Shown one piece after another: positions 12,893 to 25,387 of a stretch of DNA of 64,000 nucleotides. A program made the position numbers and the translations under genes. Numbering within the stretch: the first letter of the stretch is position 1; each line of letters starts with the position of its first letter. The notes beneath the pieces are model-generated. The model saw only the letters and a list, made by a program, of their open reading frames with translations. It had not been told where the DNA came from and searched no databases. This stretch comes from Rhodocollybia butyracea (Eukaryota > Basidiomycota > Agaricomycetes > Agaricales > Omphalotaceae), in NCBI GenBank assembly GCA_015501585.1, contig JADNRY010000006.1:620001-684000 (forward strand). Reading direction: 5' to 3'.

Positions 12893-14726
12893 ATGAAGGT
12901 AAGATTTGCATTATTTCCTTTCAACGCTGAAAGTGACTCCGTGTAGTCCGTCCGCCCATCTGCCTCCGCCTCATCTGCCTCCGCGGAAACATCTACCAGT
13001 CAGGTATTTCTCTTTGACGCGCTTCCCATGGATGTTCGTTCATGGTAGGATTACAGACGTCTAGTAGTTCCCATCTAATGGCCAGATCGACAGTCTCCTA
13101 CTCCTCGAGACCTTCAGCTGGTTCGACGCATCGTACCCTCTGGCCTCTAGGCCGTATCCTTACTATCCTCCCAGACGTCCAATCCAGCGATCTTTATTTG
13201 CTGACGACCCTAATTCGCGACCTTTAGTCCCAGAAGCACAAAACATCTTTCCTTTGCCTTCAGTTTCTCCAATTCCTACATTGCATACAGCAACTAGCCA
13301 TGTATATCTTCCGGACCAAGGAAATGCATGCGGAGAAAAACTAGATGTTCCCGGGGTGCCAACGTCTGCTACACGCATAACACAAACCCAGCGGCCTCAG
13401 AGTCAACTTCATTCTCACCAGCAGCCACTCACGTTGACCTCGCCTCTCAAGTCACTGTTCGATCTTACCGTGAACAATCTATATTCCGGATATTCACACC
13501 TGCAGTTGGCGTTGACTTCCACGGTGTACAAAGCGAAGAAGGACGTAGAAGTTATGAAAGCACATTATCTGCAGATGCAGCGAGAGCGGGATACGGCACT
13601 GGCGAGAGCCCGAGAATTGGAAGACAAATACGAATCGGCGACTTTTTCCGTCAACGTAGCCCGCACCGAAGATACAGTCGTTAGAGATATCCAACTTCCG
13701 ACACCGCCTACATCTTGCCCTCTCCCACAAGAGATCCGTCTCTCGAGTGTACCGACTGAAGATGACGAAGATGACTATAGACTTACTTATCCGTCTGAGT
13801 CTTCTCTCTCGCCATCGCCTCCTCCTCCACCAATTTCCGGACATAAAATGTTCTTTACCAATAAGTCCGGGTCTCTGTCCCCTCGCCCACTTCCTCAAAG
13901 ATTATCTCACACATTCTCATTGGAGAACTTGAACGGTCTCATTTCTGCCGAGCGGTCAAGTCGGTCCTCGTCTCCTAGTGATTCAGACCGAGACAGCATA
14001 TCCTCCTCCAAGAGACGCCGGTTATCTGCGTCATCGAGCTCCGGTAGCTCTTATGCAACTACGTATGATGAAATCGAGGATATAGCGCATAAATCCGTCT
14101 CCACATCATGCGGGAGGGGAATTTCTAGTGTCGCTTTCACAAAATATGAAAGCGAAGGAGAATGCGATATGGATATATCAGACAGCGATTCTGATTCGCC
14201 AAGCCCACTTTCTTTCAATTCCCGTATTTCCCTGGGAAAGAAATTGCTCTTTGACCATGATAGTCTTAACGATCATGTTGGCGGGGAACGCGATAAAACC
14301 ACCCTCACCCCCGCAGTGGAACAAGCACAACCTGTTGATCCTCAGGCTTCTTCCAAACTCCACCTGCCACACTTGAATCTCAGTGATCTCAATCAGATGT
14401 ATTTCAACTACGATGGGATAATCTACTGTCGCGCCTGTTGGTAAGGGTTTGATTCCGGAGTTTTGTCTGCGCTGTTTATTCATTACTTTTGCAGTTCAAC
14501 AAAACCTGATACACGCTGGAAATGTTCCTCTCCTCTACCTCCAATGGATGCTCGACGACCTAATTTGGACGTTCTCATGAATCACTGCACCTCACAGCAT
14601 CCAGTAGCATATTCAGATGTTGCGGGATTGACGCTTCACCAAGTGTTTCGTTTACAGAAGCTGTTGGAAGCAAACGTCTCGTCTAGTAAAACGACATCCG
14701 AGAATGACTGTGTTGCAACTTCATAA
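12893..14726 (+). CDS. Coiled-coil protein with C-terminal split C2H2-like finger (paralogue B)
   Basis: Family not recognised. Proposed exons 12893-12898 (ATGAAG), 12947-13003, 13068-14440 and 14495-14726 give 1668 nt, in phase, for 555 residues. The two 5' exons are the weakest part of the model. A Ser/Pro-rich N-terminal part leads to a coiled coil (MKAHYLQMQRERDTALARA), then Ser-rich acidic stretches. The C terminus reads YDGIIYCRAC, then after a phase-2 intron VLMNHCTSQH, that is C-x2-C-x30-H-x4-H, followed by LHQVFRLQKLLEA. The finger, the intron position and the trailing helix match those of the upstream gene, so the two are tandem, highly diverged paralogues in direct orientation. Confidence 0.65.
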
Positions 14727-15577
14727 TGTTATCTATATCAATTCGCATATGTTTACTTTGCATGTTCTTTTCTTTTTTCATGATCAGTATGTAATATACT
14801 CTTGTATCTTCTCAGCTCATGCTGTATTTCTTCTCTTACACTCTGACAAAGAAGTATGGTTTTACATCGCGGTTGTCAAGCCTCCGAGCCAAGGCTTGCC
14901 CCTTTAAGCAATAGGCGCAGTTGTATCTAAACACACTATGGCAGAGAATCTTGCAATCCAAACGGGTTCTATGATAGATGAGAATTCTCCTTGCGAAAAG
15001 TCCTGCGATATTACAAGCTCAAGATACTTCATGATTGGCCGGCAAGGTTTGGGAATGATAACGACACGAGTGCGATCCCTTAACTTTCAAAACCAGTATA
15101 TCTTACGAGCGAAAGTGTTGTGAATTAGAAGCGCGGGGATACGGTACTCCTGTACCAGTAACTGTCAAGTTCTGCAAGACTTTCCGATATCATCGTTAAA
15201 AATACCGCGTACATGGAGAGGGAAGTGCGTGGATTTCGTATCTGCTGGCTGGCTTTAATTTATTCATGCGGGATATGATTATCATCTAATGATTTACAAA
15301 CTCGGTGGAGCGTGGCGCTGGGCGCTCAGAAGTACGAAAAATCAGAGCATCAATCTTAAAAAGGAAAATCTCCTAAATCTAATCCCCAGTCGCGTGACGT
15401 ATAGCATAACTTAAAGGAATACGGTATTTTCATTGGTATCTTCATCGCTATCACATCGATATCTTGTCACTGGTAACTGAAAAACTGTAGGTTATAGCTT
15501 ATTGTTCTGTGTAGATTTACGATCTATCCACACCCAGATCTACGACTTCTCAGTTAGTCTCACATCTTGCGTTCGCC
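14727..15577. other. Intergenic, no gene seen
   Basis: This holds the 3' UTR of paralogue B and the promoter of the glucokinase gene. A 61-codon frame at 14938-15123 is unsupported. Confidence 0.5.
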
Positions 15578-18253
15578 ATGTCCCCATCTCTGGTACCAGA
15601 GCCAGTTCTTCCAAGCCCACAATCCATCCTCGATGACATTCATGCACGATTTCAACTAGGATACTACTATCATTCCAGCGACCAGATCGCACTGACATCC
15701 CTCACGCAAGTCTTTGTAAAAGAATTCGCGCAAGGGCTCGAAAAGTATGGCGAGGATATGGCTATGGTGTGGGTCTCTTTCTTTTTCTAGATCGGATTTA
15801 GATCGGCTCAAATATTTATCGTAGCCCAACCTATGTCACTGGTGTCCCCGACGGTTCGGAAACAGGCACATTCCTTTCGCTCGATCTCGGCGGAACGAAT
15901 CTTCGTGTCTGTCAGGTTACGCTTCTTGGGAACAAATCTTCAACCTCTTCACTAAATGATATACACACTCTCTCCCCATCTCCTTCAAACCGTGGTGGTG
16001 AATTTGAACTGCGTCAACAAAAATATAAAGTCAGCGAAACCCTTAAAGGCGGCGAAGCTTCTGTCTTGTTTGATTATCTTGCCGATTCAGTCGATGCATT
16101 TTTGACGATGCATCCTCCTGAGAGTCCGTCGCCAGAAATGCATCTTAGTGCATCTGAGACTGAGATTGGACATGGATCTGCGGCTATCCCACTAGGATTG
16201 ACATTTTCGTTCCCTGTATCCCAGACATCATTGGATTCAGGAGAGATATTGACTTGGACGAAGGGCTTTTCCGCGTATGTTTTCTGCCTTTCTGAGTCGC
16301 TCGTGTTCATTGCCTTGCAGGAAAAACGCAATCGGAAAAGATGTTGTCAGGTTATTACAAGATGCGTTTGATAGGAAACACATACATGTAAAATGTGTCG
16401 CGTTAGTTAACGACGTGAGCTTGTTTTCCTGTTTTCAACTCTTTCTACCGTACTTATCACTTCCATCCTTCCACAGACCGTCGGTGCTCTTCTCTCCCGT
16501 GCTTACACTTCCGGGGGGTGTATCCTCGGCGCCATCTTTGGCACGGGCACGAATGGGGCGTATGTCGAGAAGATTTGTGAGTGTCTACTGACTCTTCTTT
16601 CACTGTTTTCTTCTCTCTATAAGCTGACACCCTATCAACCAAACAGCTCGGATACCCAAACTCCAAGAACAACGACAAGCACAAGGAAAGGGTGCGAGTA
16701 GAGGGAAGCAAGAAGAAGAAGGGGAGTACATGGTCGTGAATACGGAATGGGGAGCGTTTAATAATTCGGTATGTTTTTGTTGCTCTGTTCGATTTCGCCC
16801 TTTCTGTCTTGCTATCAATTCCTTTTCTACATATCCATGACATACAATCCCTACTGTTCTTCGTTTGTGTTCGCGATTTGTCTACCTGGGTGCTTGCCAT
16901 TCGATTTGATTATTTGTCCGGGTTGGAAGTGTTTTATTTAGATGGATGGATCATTTGGGAGAAAGCCTGCGGGATCGCTGGAAATTTTGATATTTTGTTA
17001 CTTCACATTATGATTTGGATTCGTCGCTAACGTGCTCTTTCTCCGTTTCTTTCCTTCCCCCCATCTTGCGTACTGTATGATCATCACAATCGTCTGCGAC
17101 TATCGGTTCTCATCCAACCTTCGTCGTGTCGTCGGTCCTCCTCCGTATGAACTCGGTCATCGCTACCCAACAGCGTACACACCTTCCCACAACCCCCTAC
17201 GACGCAACCCTTGACAGAACCTCCATCAACCCCCGGTTCCAAGCCTTTGAAAAGTTTATCAGCGGAATGTATTTAGGTGGGTTTCGTTTTCATCTTGTTT
17301 TTTTTGGCTGACGCATTTTGTATCCCAATCATTTCCCCTACTCACAACAGGCGAACTAACCCGCATAGTCCTTGTCTCCCTCATCGACGCCTTCCCGTAC
17401 TCGTCCTCTAATGCCGTATTATTCAAGGGAAAGGTCACGCCGACGTTGAATACGCAATGGGGGCTGGATACGAGTGTGTTGAGTGAGATTGAGGTGGCGT
17501 GGGCGGAGGGTGTTGGGGGAAGTAACATCGATGGGAAGGAGAAACAAGGAGGAGAAAAGAAGGGGCGGAAGTAGTTCTGGAACATGACAACCCTGTTCCG
17601 AATTGGGAGTCTTTGACTGCTCTACAGGCGTCCCACATCTCTTCGGATGCAAACACTCAGGACAAAAGGCTGTTAACCCGCCTTGAACGAGTTCGCCAAG
17701 TTGTGGTTAGTAAACTTGGGTATGAGGATGGGGACGTTGGATTGAGGGATGCTGCTGTGAGTTGCATATTTCATTCCTTTCTCGTCGTTGTTTTTCGTCT
17801 CTTGAGAATTTCTTGATTTGTGAGTAAGCACTAACGAATTTTCTTCCTCTTGGTTGCTGGTTCTTCAAAACACCACTTGCTGCCGTTGCTCTATATCACC
17901 GAACGCGAACACAGATTCTTCGATGGGCGTCCCACCTTATTGCTCGTCGTGCTGCACTCCTCTCCGGTGTCGCTGTTGCGGCAGTATTAGTGCAAACCGG
18001 ACGGGCGGGGTACATTGCTGATTCCCATTCTCATATCAACAACGAGTATCCAAAAGATGAAAAAATTGGTGTCGGTGTCGATGGCTCTCTTATCCAATTC
18101 TACCCACACTTTGAAACACACATGCGGTCTTCACTTCGCACAGTTGTGGGGAGGGAGGTAGAGGAGAGGGTTGTTATTGGGTTGGCAAAGGATGGGAGTG
18201 GGGTTGGTGCAGCATTGTGTGCTTTGCAAGCTTTGAAGCAGGGAGTTGTGTAG
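15578..18253 (+). CDS. GLK1: Glucokinase/hexokinase, frame broken by one base in exon 7
   Basis: Cytosolic hexose kinase that phosphorylates glucose at C6 with ATP at the entry to glycolysis. Exons 15578-15768, 15825-16274, 16321-16414, 16477-16576, 16647-16768, 17174-17276, 17351-17756 and 17915-18253. Motifs in order: [15 protein letters not shown], phosphate-binding [10 protein letters not shown], sugar-binding [11 protein letters not shown] and [41 protein letters not shown], then [12 protein letters not shown] and the adenosine-site region [14 protein letters not shown]. Exon 7 leaves frame between about 17526 and 17571: a TAG at 17572 follows a GGGG run, and one added base restores frame and total phase. 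The fifth intron is 405 nt, far longer than its neighbours. An unusual extra intron is the alternative to a frameshift. Confidence 0.9.
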
Positions 18254-21200
18254 GAGTTGTATCAAGAAACAGGGCATGAGAGTAGATGATAGATGGACTC
18301 TGTGACCTTTGATTTATTCTGTATTTGAATATAAATAATATACTGTATGATTATGACTGTAAGCTCACTCAAGGCCCAGTTTTTGCAGTTCAAGCTGCTG
18401 CATTATGCATTACAGATCTATGAGTTCAGAGGAGTTGCATTATTGAACTTATGGTCATAATCATGCAGTAACAGAAGTTACAGAACCTCAGATGTTGAAG
18501 TTGAAAGCTTCACACTCTGAAATTGATTCTGACAACTCTCCAACTTGTACTTTATGTCAGTCATTCTTGTTGCAGGGCCCAGACATGAACTCTGATTTTG
18601 GATCATAATTTATTCTTAACAGTACACAAGGGATGAGACCAAGTTTCAAAGTAAGGAGAAAGAGTGATGGAGATGAATAATTAGGAACTACAAAATGAGT
18701 GTTACCAATTTGTGTGATGAAGATGATAAGAGGAAAGGAATCAAAGAGATGAATGAACATGGGAAAAGGGGATGGGATGGAAAGAAACAGGACACGTACT
18801 CCATACATTGAGGTGATGTTCGCTGGCGTTGATTATCTCTGCCGTTCAAATGATTTAGAGCGCTAGTGTGGGAGATTCGGGTGTATAATGTTTGATACGA
18901 TGGAAGAGAAAGAAAGGTGGAAAGCAGCAACACGGAGGGAGAGGAGAACAGGTAAGAGAACGAGGGGAAGAAGACAACGAAAGAGACGTACCCCCAAAAA
19001 CACTACTGCCAAATCAAACGCGTATTCCCCTGCGGAGGTTGGCGAAACCGAGAGAACCGACGAATTCAGTAAAGGAGGATGAAGGGCGACAAGGGCGAGA
19101 GATCCGACAGGGCGGTAAAAGAAGGAATTGAAGTCGCATTGTCAGCGACTTGGAATCAGTTGGGGGAGTGCGTACGCACCGACTTCCAGGTATGATCGCA
19201 GTAGTTCTATTGAGGGAAAAGCGGTCAGTATTTGGGCAGACGGATTGGACGTGGTGAAGAGATGGATGTGCAAAACAAAAGAAGCACAAGGTAAAACAAA
19301 AGAGCGAAGATGCGATGGATTCTCCAAGGTACTTACGGCGAATGTCTTTATTGGGCACTTGTGATAGTGCAGGTCTGCAAATAAAGAAAGAGATCAGACG
19401 AGGAACGAGACAGACGAAGAGAGGGCGGAAGTGAAGGTCAATCGTAATCAAGTTGTAGGGCTCAGGAAAGAACCTCGAAGCCAAAGTGCGGACTGGTGAA
19501 ACAAGGCAAAGAAGACAACGCACGTCAGGCCGGTTGTCCTCTTTACGCCAGCGAGGAAAGCACTGATCAGTACGGCGTCAAAACCCAGGTGAACTGTTGG
19601 AGGAAATAAGTGTCAAAACGAACTAGAAGTACTTGACGACGCACCCAGTTTTCCAAGCATCTTCGCTCCTGCCAACAAGTCAAGCCAGAGATATTAGAGT
19701 GTAGATATTGCGTAAGATGACCACGAAGGGAAGAACTAGCAGTAAGCGCTCGTCGTGTCACTTTTAGAAATATCTCAAATCGTAATACTTCTCAAGTTAT
19801 CCTTGAAAATCTACCACCAAATTCGTCGTGGGTTCAAAATCTCAACTAGCTCTCTACGACTTTGTCCGGCTAATTCTCATTCAATCTCTCTCACCGCGAA
19901 TCCAAACCGACGAGGACTTCTCCTGGCAACGTCGGGATCACCCCATTGGTGCTGAAATTCTTCCGTCCAGTCCATTCAACTACTCACACTTCTAACTTCC
20001 ATTTGGCAAGAAGTGCATACCTTTAAATCTCGGCGTCAGAATCCTTCAAAGGTTTACTGTCAATTGTTTGTTTCTACGTCTCGTAAATTGTCGATCGGAG
20101 TTTGCACTGGATCACGCATCTTCTCCTCAATATTTGTCCGTGAACGTCTTGTTATGCAGCTTCGTGAATCAAGTTTCGTTGGATGCAATATGTAGCAACG
20201 CCAGTGCTGTCGCAGATGGCTCGTATACTCAGATAGGTCACTGTCGAGGTGTACGAATAGATAATCTCTCACATCGTCCACTATAATTCTCAATTGTGTT
20301 CACTATTATCTGGACCCCATACAGTGGCGACATTCCGGCACGTCTCGCTCCTAGCGCTTTGATTCACGCTCACCATGCTCACCACAATCATTTTATCTTC
20401 TGACCACCGACGTCGAAATCCTGTTTTTGATCTTAGATGAATTAACCATTGAACGTACTATTTGGCTGGACTTACACTGGCTGGCACTTCGACCTGCTGT
20501 CATTGCTAGGCATGTCGATGACAAGGTGGCCGTAGGATCTTGTGCAATATGAGTAATTAGCGGTTCAACATGTAAAGCTGTACATACTACTCCTCGTCTG
20601 AGGATGTCGGACTGAAATTGAAGCTACGGTGACAGCAAAATGAATAAAAGTTTTCAAGGACTTACTGTCACTCTTTCTAAAGCAGTCAGGCAGTGGGTTT
20701 GCAGGGAAGGGTGTAAATTCCTTTTGTGGGCGTGGTATAAAGCGGCATAGTAGACCTGCTCGCTACAGAAGATACGACGGCCCATGATGAGCCGTTCGAA
20801 ACTTATCTTTTGCATCCAAAGGTCAGCGACGATATTGATGATAGATGGGAACTGACCTCTTCAGCAAAAGCATCAAGAAATGCACGAACCTCGGTGGAAA
20901 ATTGCATTTTAGTGGAGTGTTATTCCTTCTTTTCCTTTTTATGCGCTCTCTAAGATTTCTTTTTTCACAAGTACATACATAGCTACTTGAACTCGATCTC
21001 CGATGTCCTGAGCTGCGGAGCGCGATACAAAGTTTATTTGCGCTGTGGATCCACATTAGTTGCTATATATGGTATACTTACGATCCATTGTGCACTTGTG
21101 CCTTGCAGCCTTGCCAACAAGTGTACCCTTTCCTACCCTTTCTGGCTCACAATTTCTTTTCAAGCGGCAATACATACAAATTTGTTTATACTTAGACATG

Positions 21201-21986
21201 CATGCTTATTCCCCAAACTAAATTCCATTGGCCAGTTCAAGTATACTTGGATCCAGACTCATGGACATCTTTAGCCAGGACCAGTAAATTTTAATTTCTA
21301 TGACTCTGGCTGCTTTGCTTTTTGAAAACGTAATGTATTCCTGTGCTCAGAGATCTTTGACAGCGGGCATCAGAAAATACCTTCTGAACAACTGTGATAT
21401 CTCACAAAACTTACATATCACAGAAGGAAGTCTCACTAGGGTTGTCCTAACCATGTCACTTTTGGAGCCTCATTGTACTTACTGCATATAACAGTGTTCA
21501 TATTCATGTAATTGGCCACTATATATGCACATTATAGAAACTGTGGTAAACCCAGGCTTACACTATACAGCCATTTCAAGTGGCTTCTTCCAGCACAGTA
21601 CAGTGTGCTTCGAAGTTCTAGTGCACCCACGTTTTGATGCAGGTTTTGTTGATGTGACCTCCATACAAGCTGAAGAGTTTCCTATATGTGAATTGGAAGC
21701 CATTAGTATGTAGGTATGAGAAGATTTGTGTTATGAAAGGTTAGAACTCGATGAAACAGCCATGCACCCAGATCTCTAGAATCTGGATCTCTGAAGTCTG
21801 ACTCTTATGTGAAATGACTCTTCATGTAGAGGTAGGTTTAACTGGTGCAGTCCCATTTAGAAACAGCCAGGTTCTACGCAATACGTGCCGCTATCGCGCC
21901 TAGTAGGCGATGCTTTTGGGCGCTTACGCGATCACGTTGACTGATGTCCGGGCCGTTGTTGACGTTCAACTTGAACTTGTTCAACG
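18254..21986. other. 3.7-kb stretch without recognisable gene
   Basis: Open frames are short and overlap on both strands. The largest, 169 codons on the minus strand at 19014-19523, is low-complexity with no domain. Complementary purine- and pyrimidine-rich stretches at 18880-19120 explain the paired frames there. No tRNA-like fold, terminal repeats or transposase motifs were seen. A non-coding RNA or a decayed element cannot be excluded. Confidence 0.4.
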
Positions 21987-24900
21987 ATGAGCACCCAACC
22001 TGTTGAAATTGTCGCTCGAATACGACCTCCCCTCCTCAATGAACAGACCGACGACGCCATATCCGTCGTCCCGATTCCTTCCGGCCATACTTTGACTGCA
22101 GCTCGTCCGATTCCGTTTACTTCCTGGGTTTCGATATCCTCTTCTGGCACAAATATCGGAACTACTCAGGTACAAAACTCGCAGACTGCATTCCATACTG
22201 CGTTTGGGCCCGATACAACACAACTGGAACTTTTCGACAGAGCTGTTGCGCCACATCTTCCGCCTCTGTTAAAAGGATACACATTAACCATTCTGGCCTA
22301 TGGACCAACGTCGTCAGGCAAGACGCACACGATGGAAGGATCGTCGGCAGAGCCTGGTATTATTCCTCGCTCTTTACGGGTGTTGTTTGAAATGGGCGAG
22401 GAAGGGAAAGAATGTGGACGCATTACGAGTTTCGTGATTCATATGAGTTACCTGGAGTTATACAAGGATGATGCCTTCGATTTGCTTGTTTCGCAAAAGA
22501 CGCACGAGAAGCTTCCGATTAGGACGAACGCCAAGGGCGAGACCTCGGTCGTTGGGCTGACGAGAGTTCCGATAAAGTCTTTTGACGACTGGAAAAACGT
22601 GTTTCGGTCAGTTGAGCCAGTTTGGTTTTTTCAGCTTGTTCTCATTAAATTCATAGTACCGCGTCACACAACCGTACAACCGGTGCTACACTCCTTAACC
22701 GCGCTTCTTCTCGTTCCCATGCAATGCTTTCTATCGAAATCGGAGTTGTGGCTGCTGCTACCTCCGAAAATCGTGAAATGAGTAAGTATGTCTGAATTCT
22801 TCAGGGCTGCTCGCTCAGTTCCTATAATAGCCTATAGCGGGAAAATCAACCTCGTAGATCTGGCCGGATCCGAAAATAACAAGGTGTGTGTGACGCCCAT
22901 CTACTGGACACTACTCATCTCGATTTACAGCATACCGGAAATTCTCTCGCTAACCCCATTCGTCTTGCCGAATCTGCAGCAATCAACAAGTCCCTCTCGA
23001 CACTCGGACAAGTTGTTCATGCCTTGAATACTGGTGCCGTGAGTGACCTGCTTTTCTCTCGCTTATGCCTCGTTTTTAATCGACCTATCTTACTTTCCTC
23101 TGTTGCCGTCTTGTGTCTTTTTTGACTATCTTCAAGTCTCGCGTACCCTATCGCGATTCCAACCTCACTCGTCTACTCTCTGCCTCACTTGGTGGAAAAG
23201 CATCAGGCAAAACAATATTGCTGTGTAATTTAGCTCCAGGTGTTAAATTTCGTTCGGATGTGCTTAATACGTTGAAGTAAGCCTTCCTTTCCTATATTTA
23301 TGGCACATACTTATTATTTTTCGGTTGCGTCTTACAGCTTCGCCTCGAGGACCAAGAATATCGAAACGAAGACGGTGGTCAATGAACGGGAGAGCCTGCA
23401 CCGATAGAAGTCCCCAAAGAAACGCAGAACGTCGGGAAAGCAGCACTTCCCATGAGAAGGGCGTCCACTCAGAACCGACGTGTCTCTGCGTCACTCATTC
23501 CTGCTCTCGGGTCAAGAGTTCCTTCATATGGAGCTGCCGGTGGTTCGAGGTTGAGTGGGGTTGGGCTCGGCCTAGGTCCTGCAGGCAGTATCAACGTCCG
23601 TTCAAGGGGAATGGGGGTCACTGAAAAAACCGGTATTGATGACGCAGAGTTGGATGAAAGGATTGATAGGCTTGTTGAAGCGAAGTTACAGAAGGCGCTC
23701 GAAGAACGCGATGCGCAAAGAAAGTTGGAGGAAGAAGATAGGGCAAGGGAGAAACTGCAACAGCAAGTTCGAGATGATGATCCGATCCTTTCCTCGTACC
23801 CCGTACAAACCGTCGTGGAAGCAGCTATGGAACTGGATGACGTCCATATAGATGTGGATGCGGGTGAAGAACTAGAACAATCGCTAGAGCAGAGGGTGGT
23901 AGGACAACCGATGGATGTCGACCAACGCTTGTTTGGTGTTGGTTCCGTAAGTGGGGTATATCGGGATCTTCACCGATGAAAGTAGATCTTGTGGAACCAC
24001 AGTCAAAGGTTGACGATGTGAAGGCACAGATGGAAGATCTCGAGCGAAAGTACAAGGAACATATCGCTCAGCTGGAAGCCCAGTTGGCTGTTGCTGCACC
24101 TGTGCCCGCTGCCGAGCCTGCCTCAGCTGGTCCATCTTCCAATGTCGCCACTGCTGTGGACGGTTCAACTTCATTGTCGTCGTCGTCGTCATCTTCATCG
24201 GTTGGATCACCCCCGAGTAGCTTGAACACCCATATACCGTCTAGATTAAATCCAAGCCTACTTGGATCTGTGCGTGATTCTACCTCAGTGGAACATATGT
24301 CACCGGTTTCAAGAAAGAAGACTGGACGAGCATATGTTGCTTTGGCTAGGGGCTTTAGCGAGAAGCAAGTCGTTTATCTTAAGAACTTTAAACTCGATTG
24401 ATACTGACTGTTTCGGTCTTATTCAGGAATGACCTTGCAACGGCGCTTGCACTCTACCGTCAGGCAGCAGTGTTTGTACCAGATAATGCCAAGTTGAGAG
24501 AACGGTGTGTGGTTTTTGTTCATTCCTGCTTCACATTCCACCTGTCCTTTTTCTTCATGTAATCGCAGAATGCTTACATCCAGCTCTCCCTCTTCAGAAT
24601 CATTGACGTCGAATGGGCAGTCAAAAATGGAAAATCGTACGTTCCATCACCAAAGAGACAGCACCATCGGGAGGAAAAACCACGTTCAAAACCTGTGAAA
24701 ACGTCGATATCCCACCGTTCTTCACATTCGTCTCATTCTTCTTCCTCGAGGGAAGAGCCATCAAAGGCTGATTTGGAAAATCTACGGACGACGGACTCTG
24801 GCATGGCGGAGTCCTCTTCCAAGAGTTTCAAGAGAAAGCGCAGCGTCAGTCGCGAACCCAGTGAGGATCCAGACTCAGACTACGTCTTTGTTCCAACTTC

Positions 24901-25330
24901 CACTCCAGGCCTTGGTTTTGGAGTGGACTTGGCGAATATTGATGAAGAAGCCGAAACGGCAGACGGGGGCGCGGACGAATTTGGGACGAAGATTCTACGA
25001 CGTTCACCGAAGAAGGAGAATTTGAGGGAATTGAACTTGAGGACTCCCTCCTTAAAGAGCCCCTCAATTAGCGACAAGCGCAAGATGCTAGGAATGAGCT
25101 TCGGGGCCTCCAGCTTTGTACCTGAGGCGTCGGAGTCGCTTTCTCCCCGTCGAGTACTTTCGATGGGAAGTACTGGTATTGGCACACCTATGAGAAGGGC
25201 CACGAGTGTCCGAAAGACGAGGAAAGTGTCAGATTTGGTCCCGTACGGTGGAGCCTATTCTTCGATTGAGGATACGAATGAAGATCTAGAGACTGCGCCA
25301 GTGAAGCAGAAGCGTGCACGGTTAAACTGA
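21987..25330 (+). CDS. Kinesin motor protein (kinesin-10/KIF22-like), one-base frame break after the motor
   Basis: N-terminal microtubule motor. Exons 21987-22606, 22657-22781, 22831-22883, 22931-23038, 23137-23276, 23338-23946, 24003-24364, 24427-24504 and 24598-25330. P-loop GPTSSGKTHTMEG near residues 106-118, switch I NRASSRSHAML, switch II NLVDLAGSE, then RVPYRDSNLTRLL and NFASRTKNIETK. After the motor come a coiled coil (EDLERKYKEHIAQLEAQLA), a helical segment (LATALALYRQAAVFVPDN) that resembles a TPR-type helix pair, and a basic Ser-rich tail with likely nuclear-localisation clusters (FKRKRS, KQKRARLN). Exon 6 changes frame between 23386 and 23404. The intron 24365-24426 is GC-AG. The KIF22 assignment rests on the motor order and a nuclear-looking tail and is tentative. 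Confidence 0.85.
24365..24426 (+). other. GC-AG intron in the kinesin gene
   Basis: Donor GCAAGT, acceptor TTCAG, 62 nt, phase 2. No GT donor nearby keeps frame, whereas the GC donor joins SEK to NDLATALALY and makes the remaining exons sum in phase. Confidence 0.7.
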
Positions 25331-25387
25331 ACGTCCTTGTGTATTTTTTTTCGCGTTGTTTTGTAATATCACTCTCGATCTTTTGTT

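Noticed and set aside
19014..19523. 169-codon minus-strand frame in the gene-poor stretch
   Set aside because: No domain, no convincing signal peptide, pyrimidine-rich composition explains the Leu/Phe/Cys bias.
15578..21986. Secondary-metabolite gene cluster
   Set aside because: No polyketide synthase, NRPS, terpene synthase, P450 or transporter cluster occurs in the window.
23891..24002. A further frameshift between the kinesin frames that end at 23979 and begin at 23976
   Set aside because: A 56-nt intron (23947-24002, GTAAGT...CCACAG) joins the two frames in phase, so no frameshift is needed.
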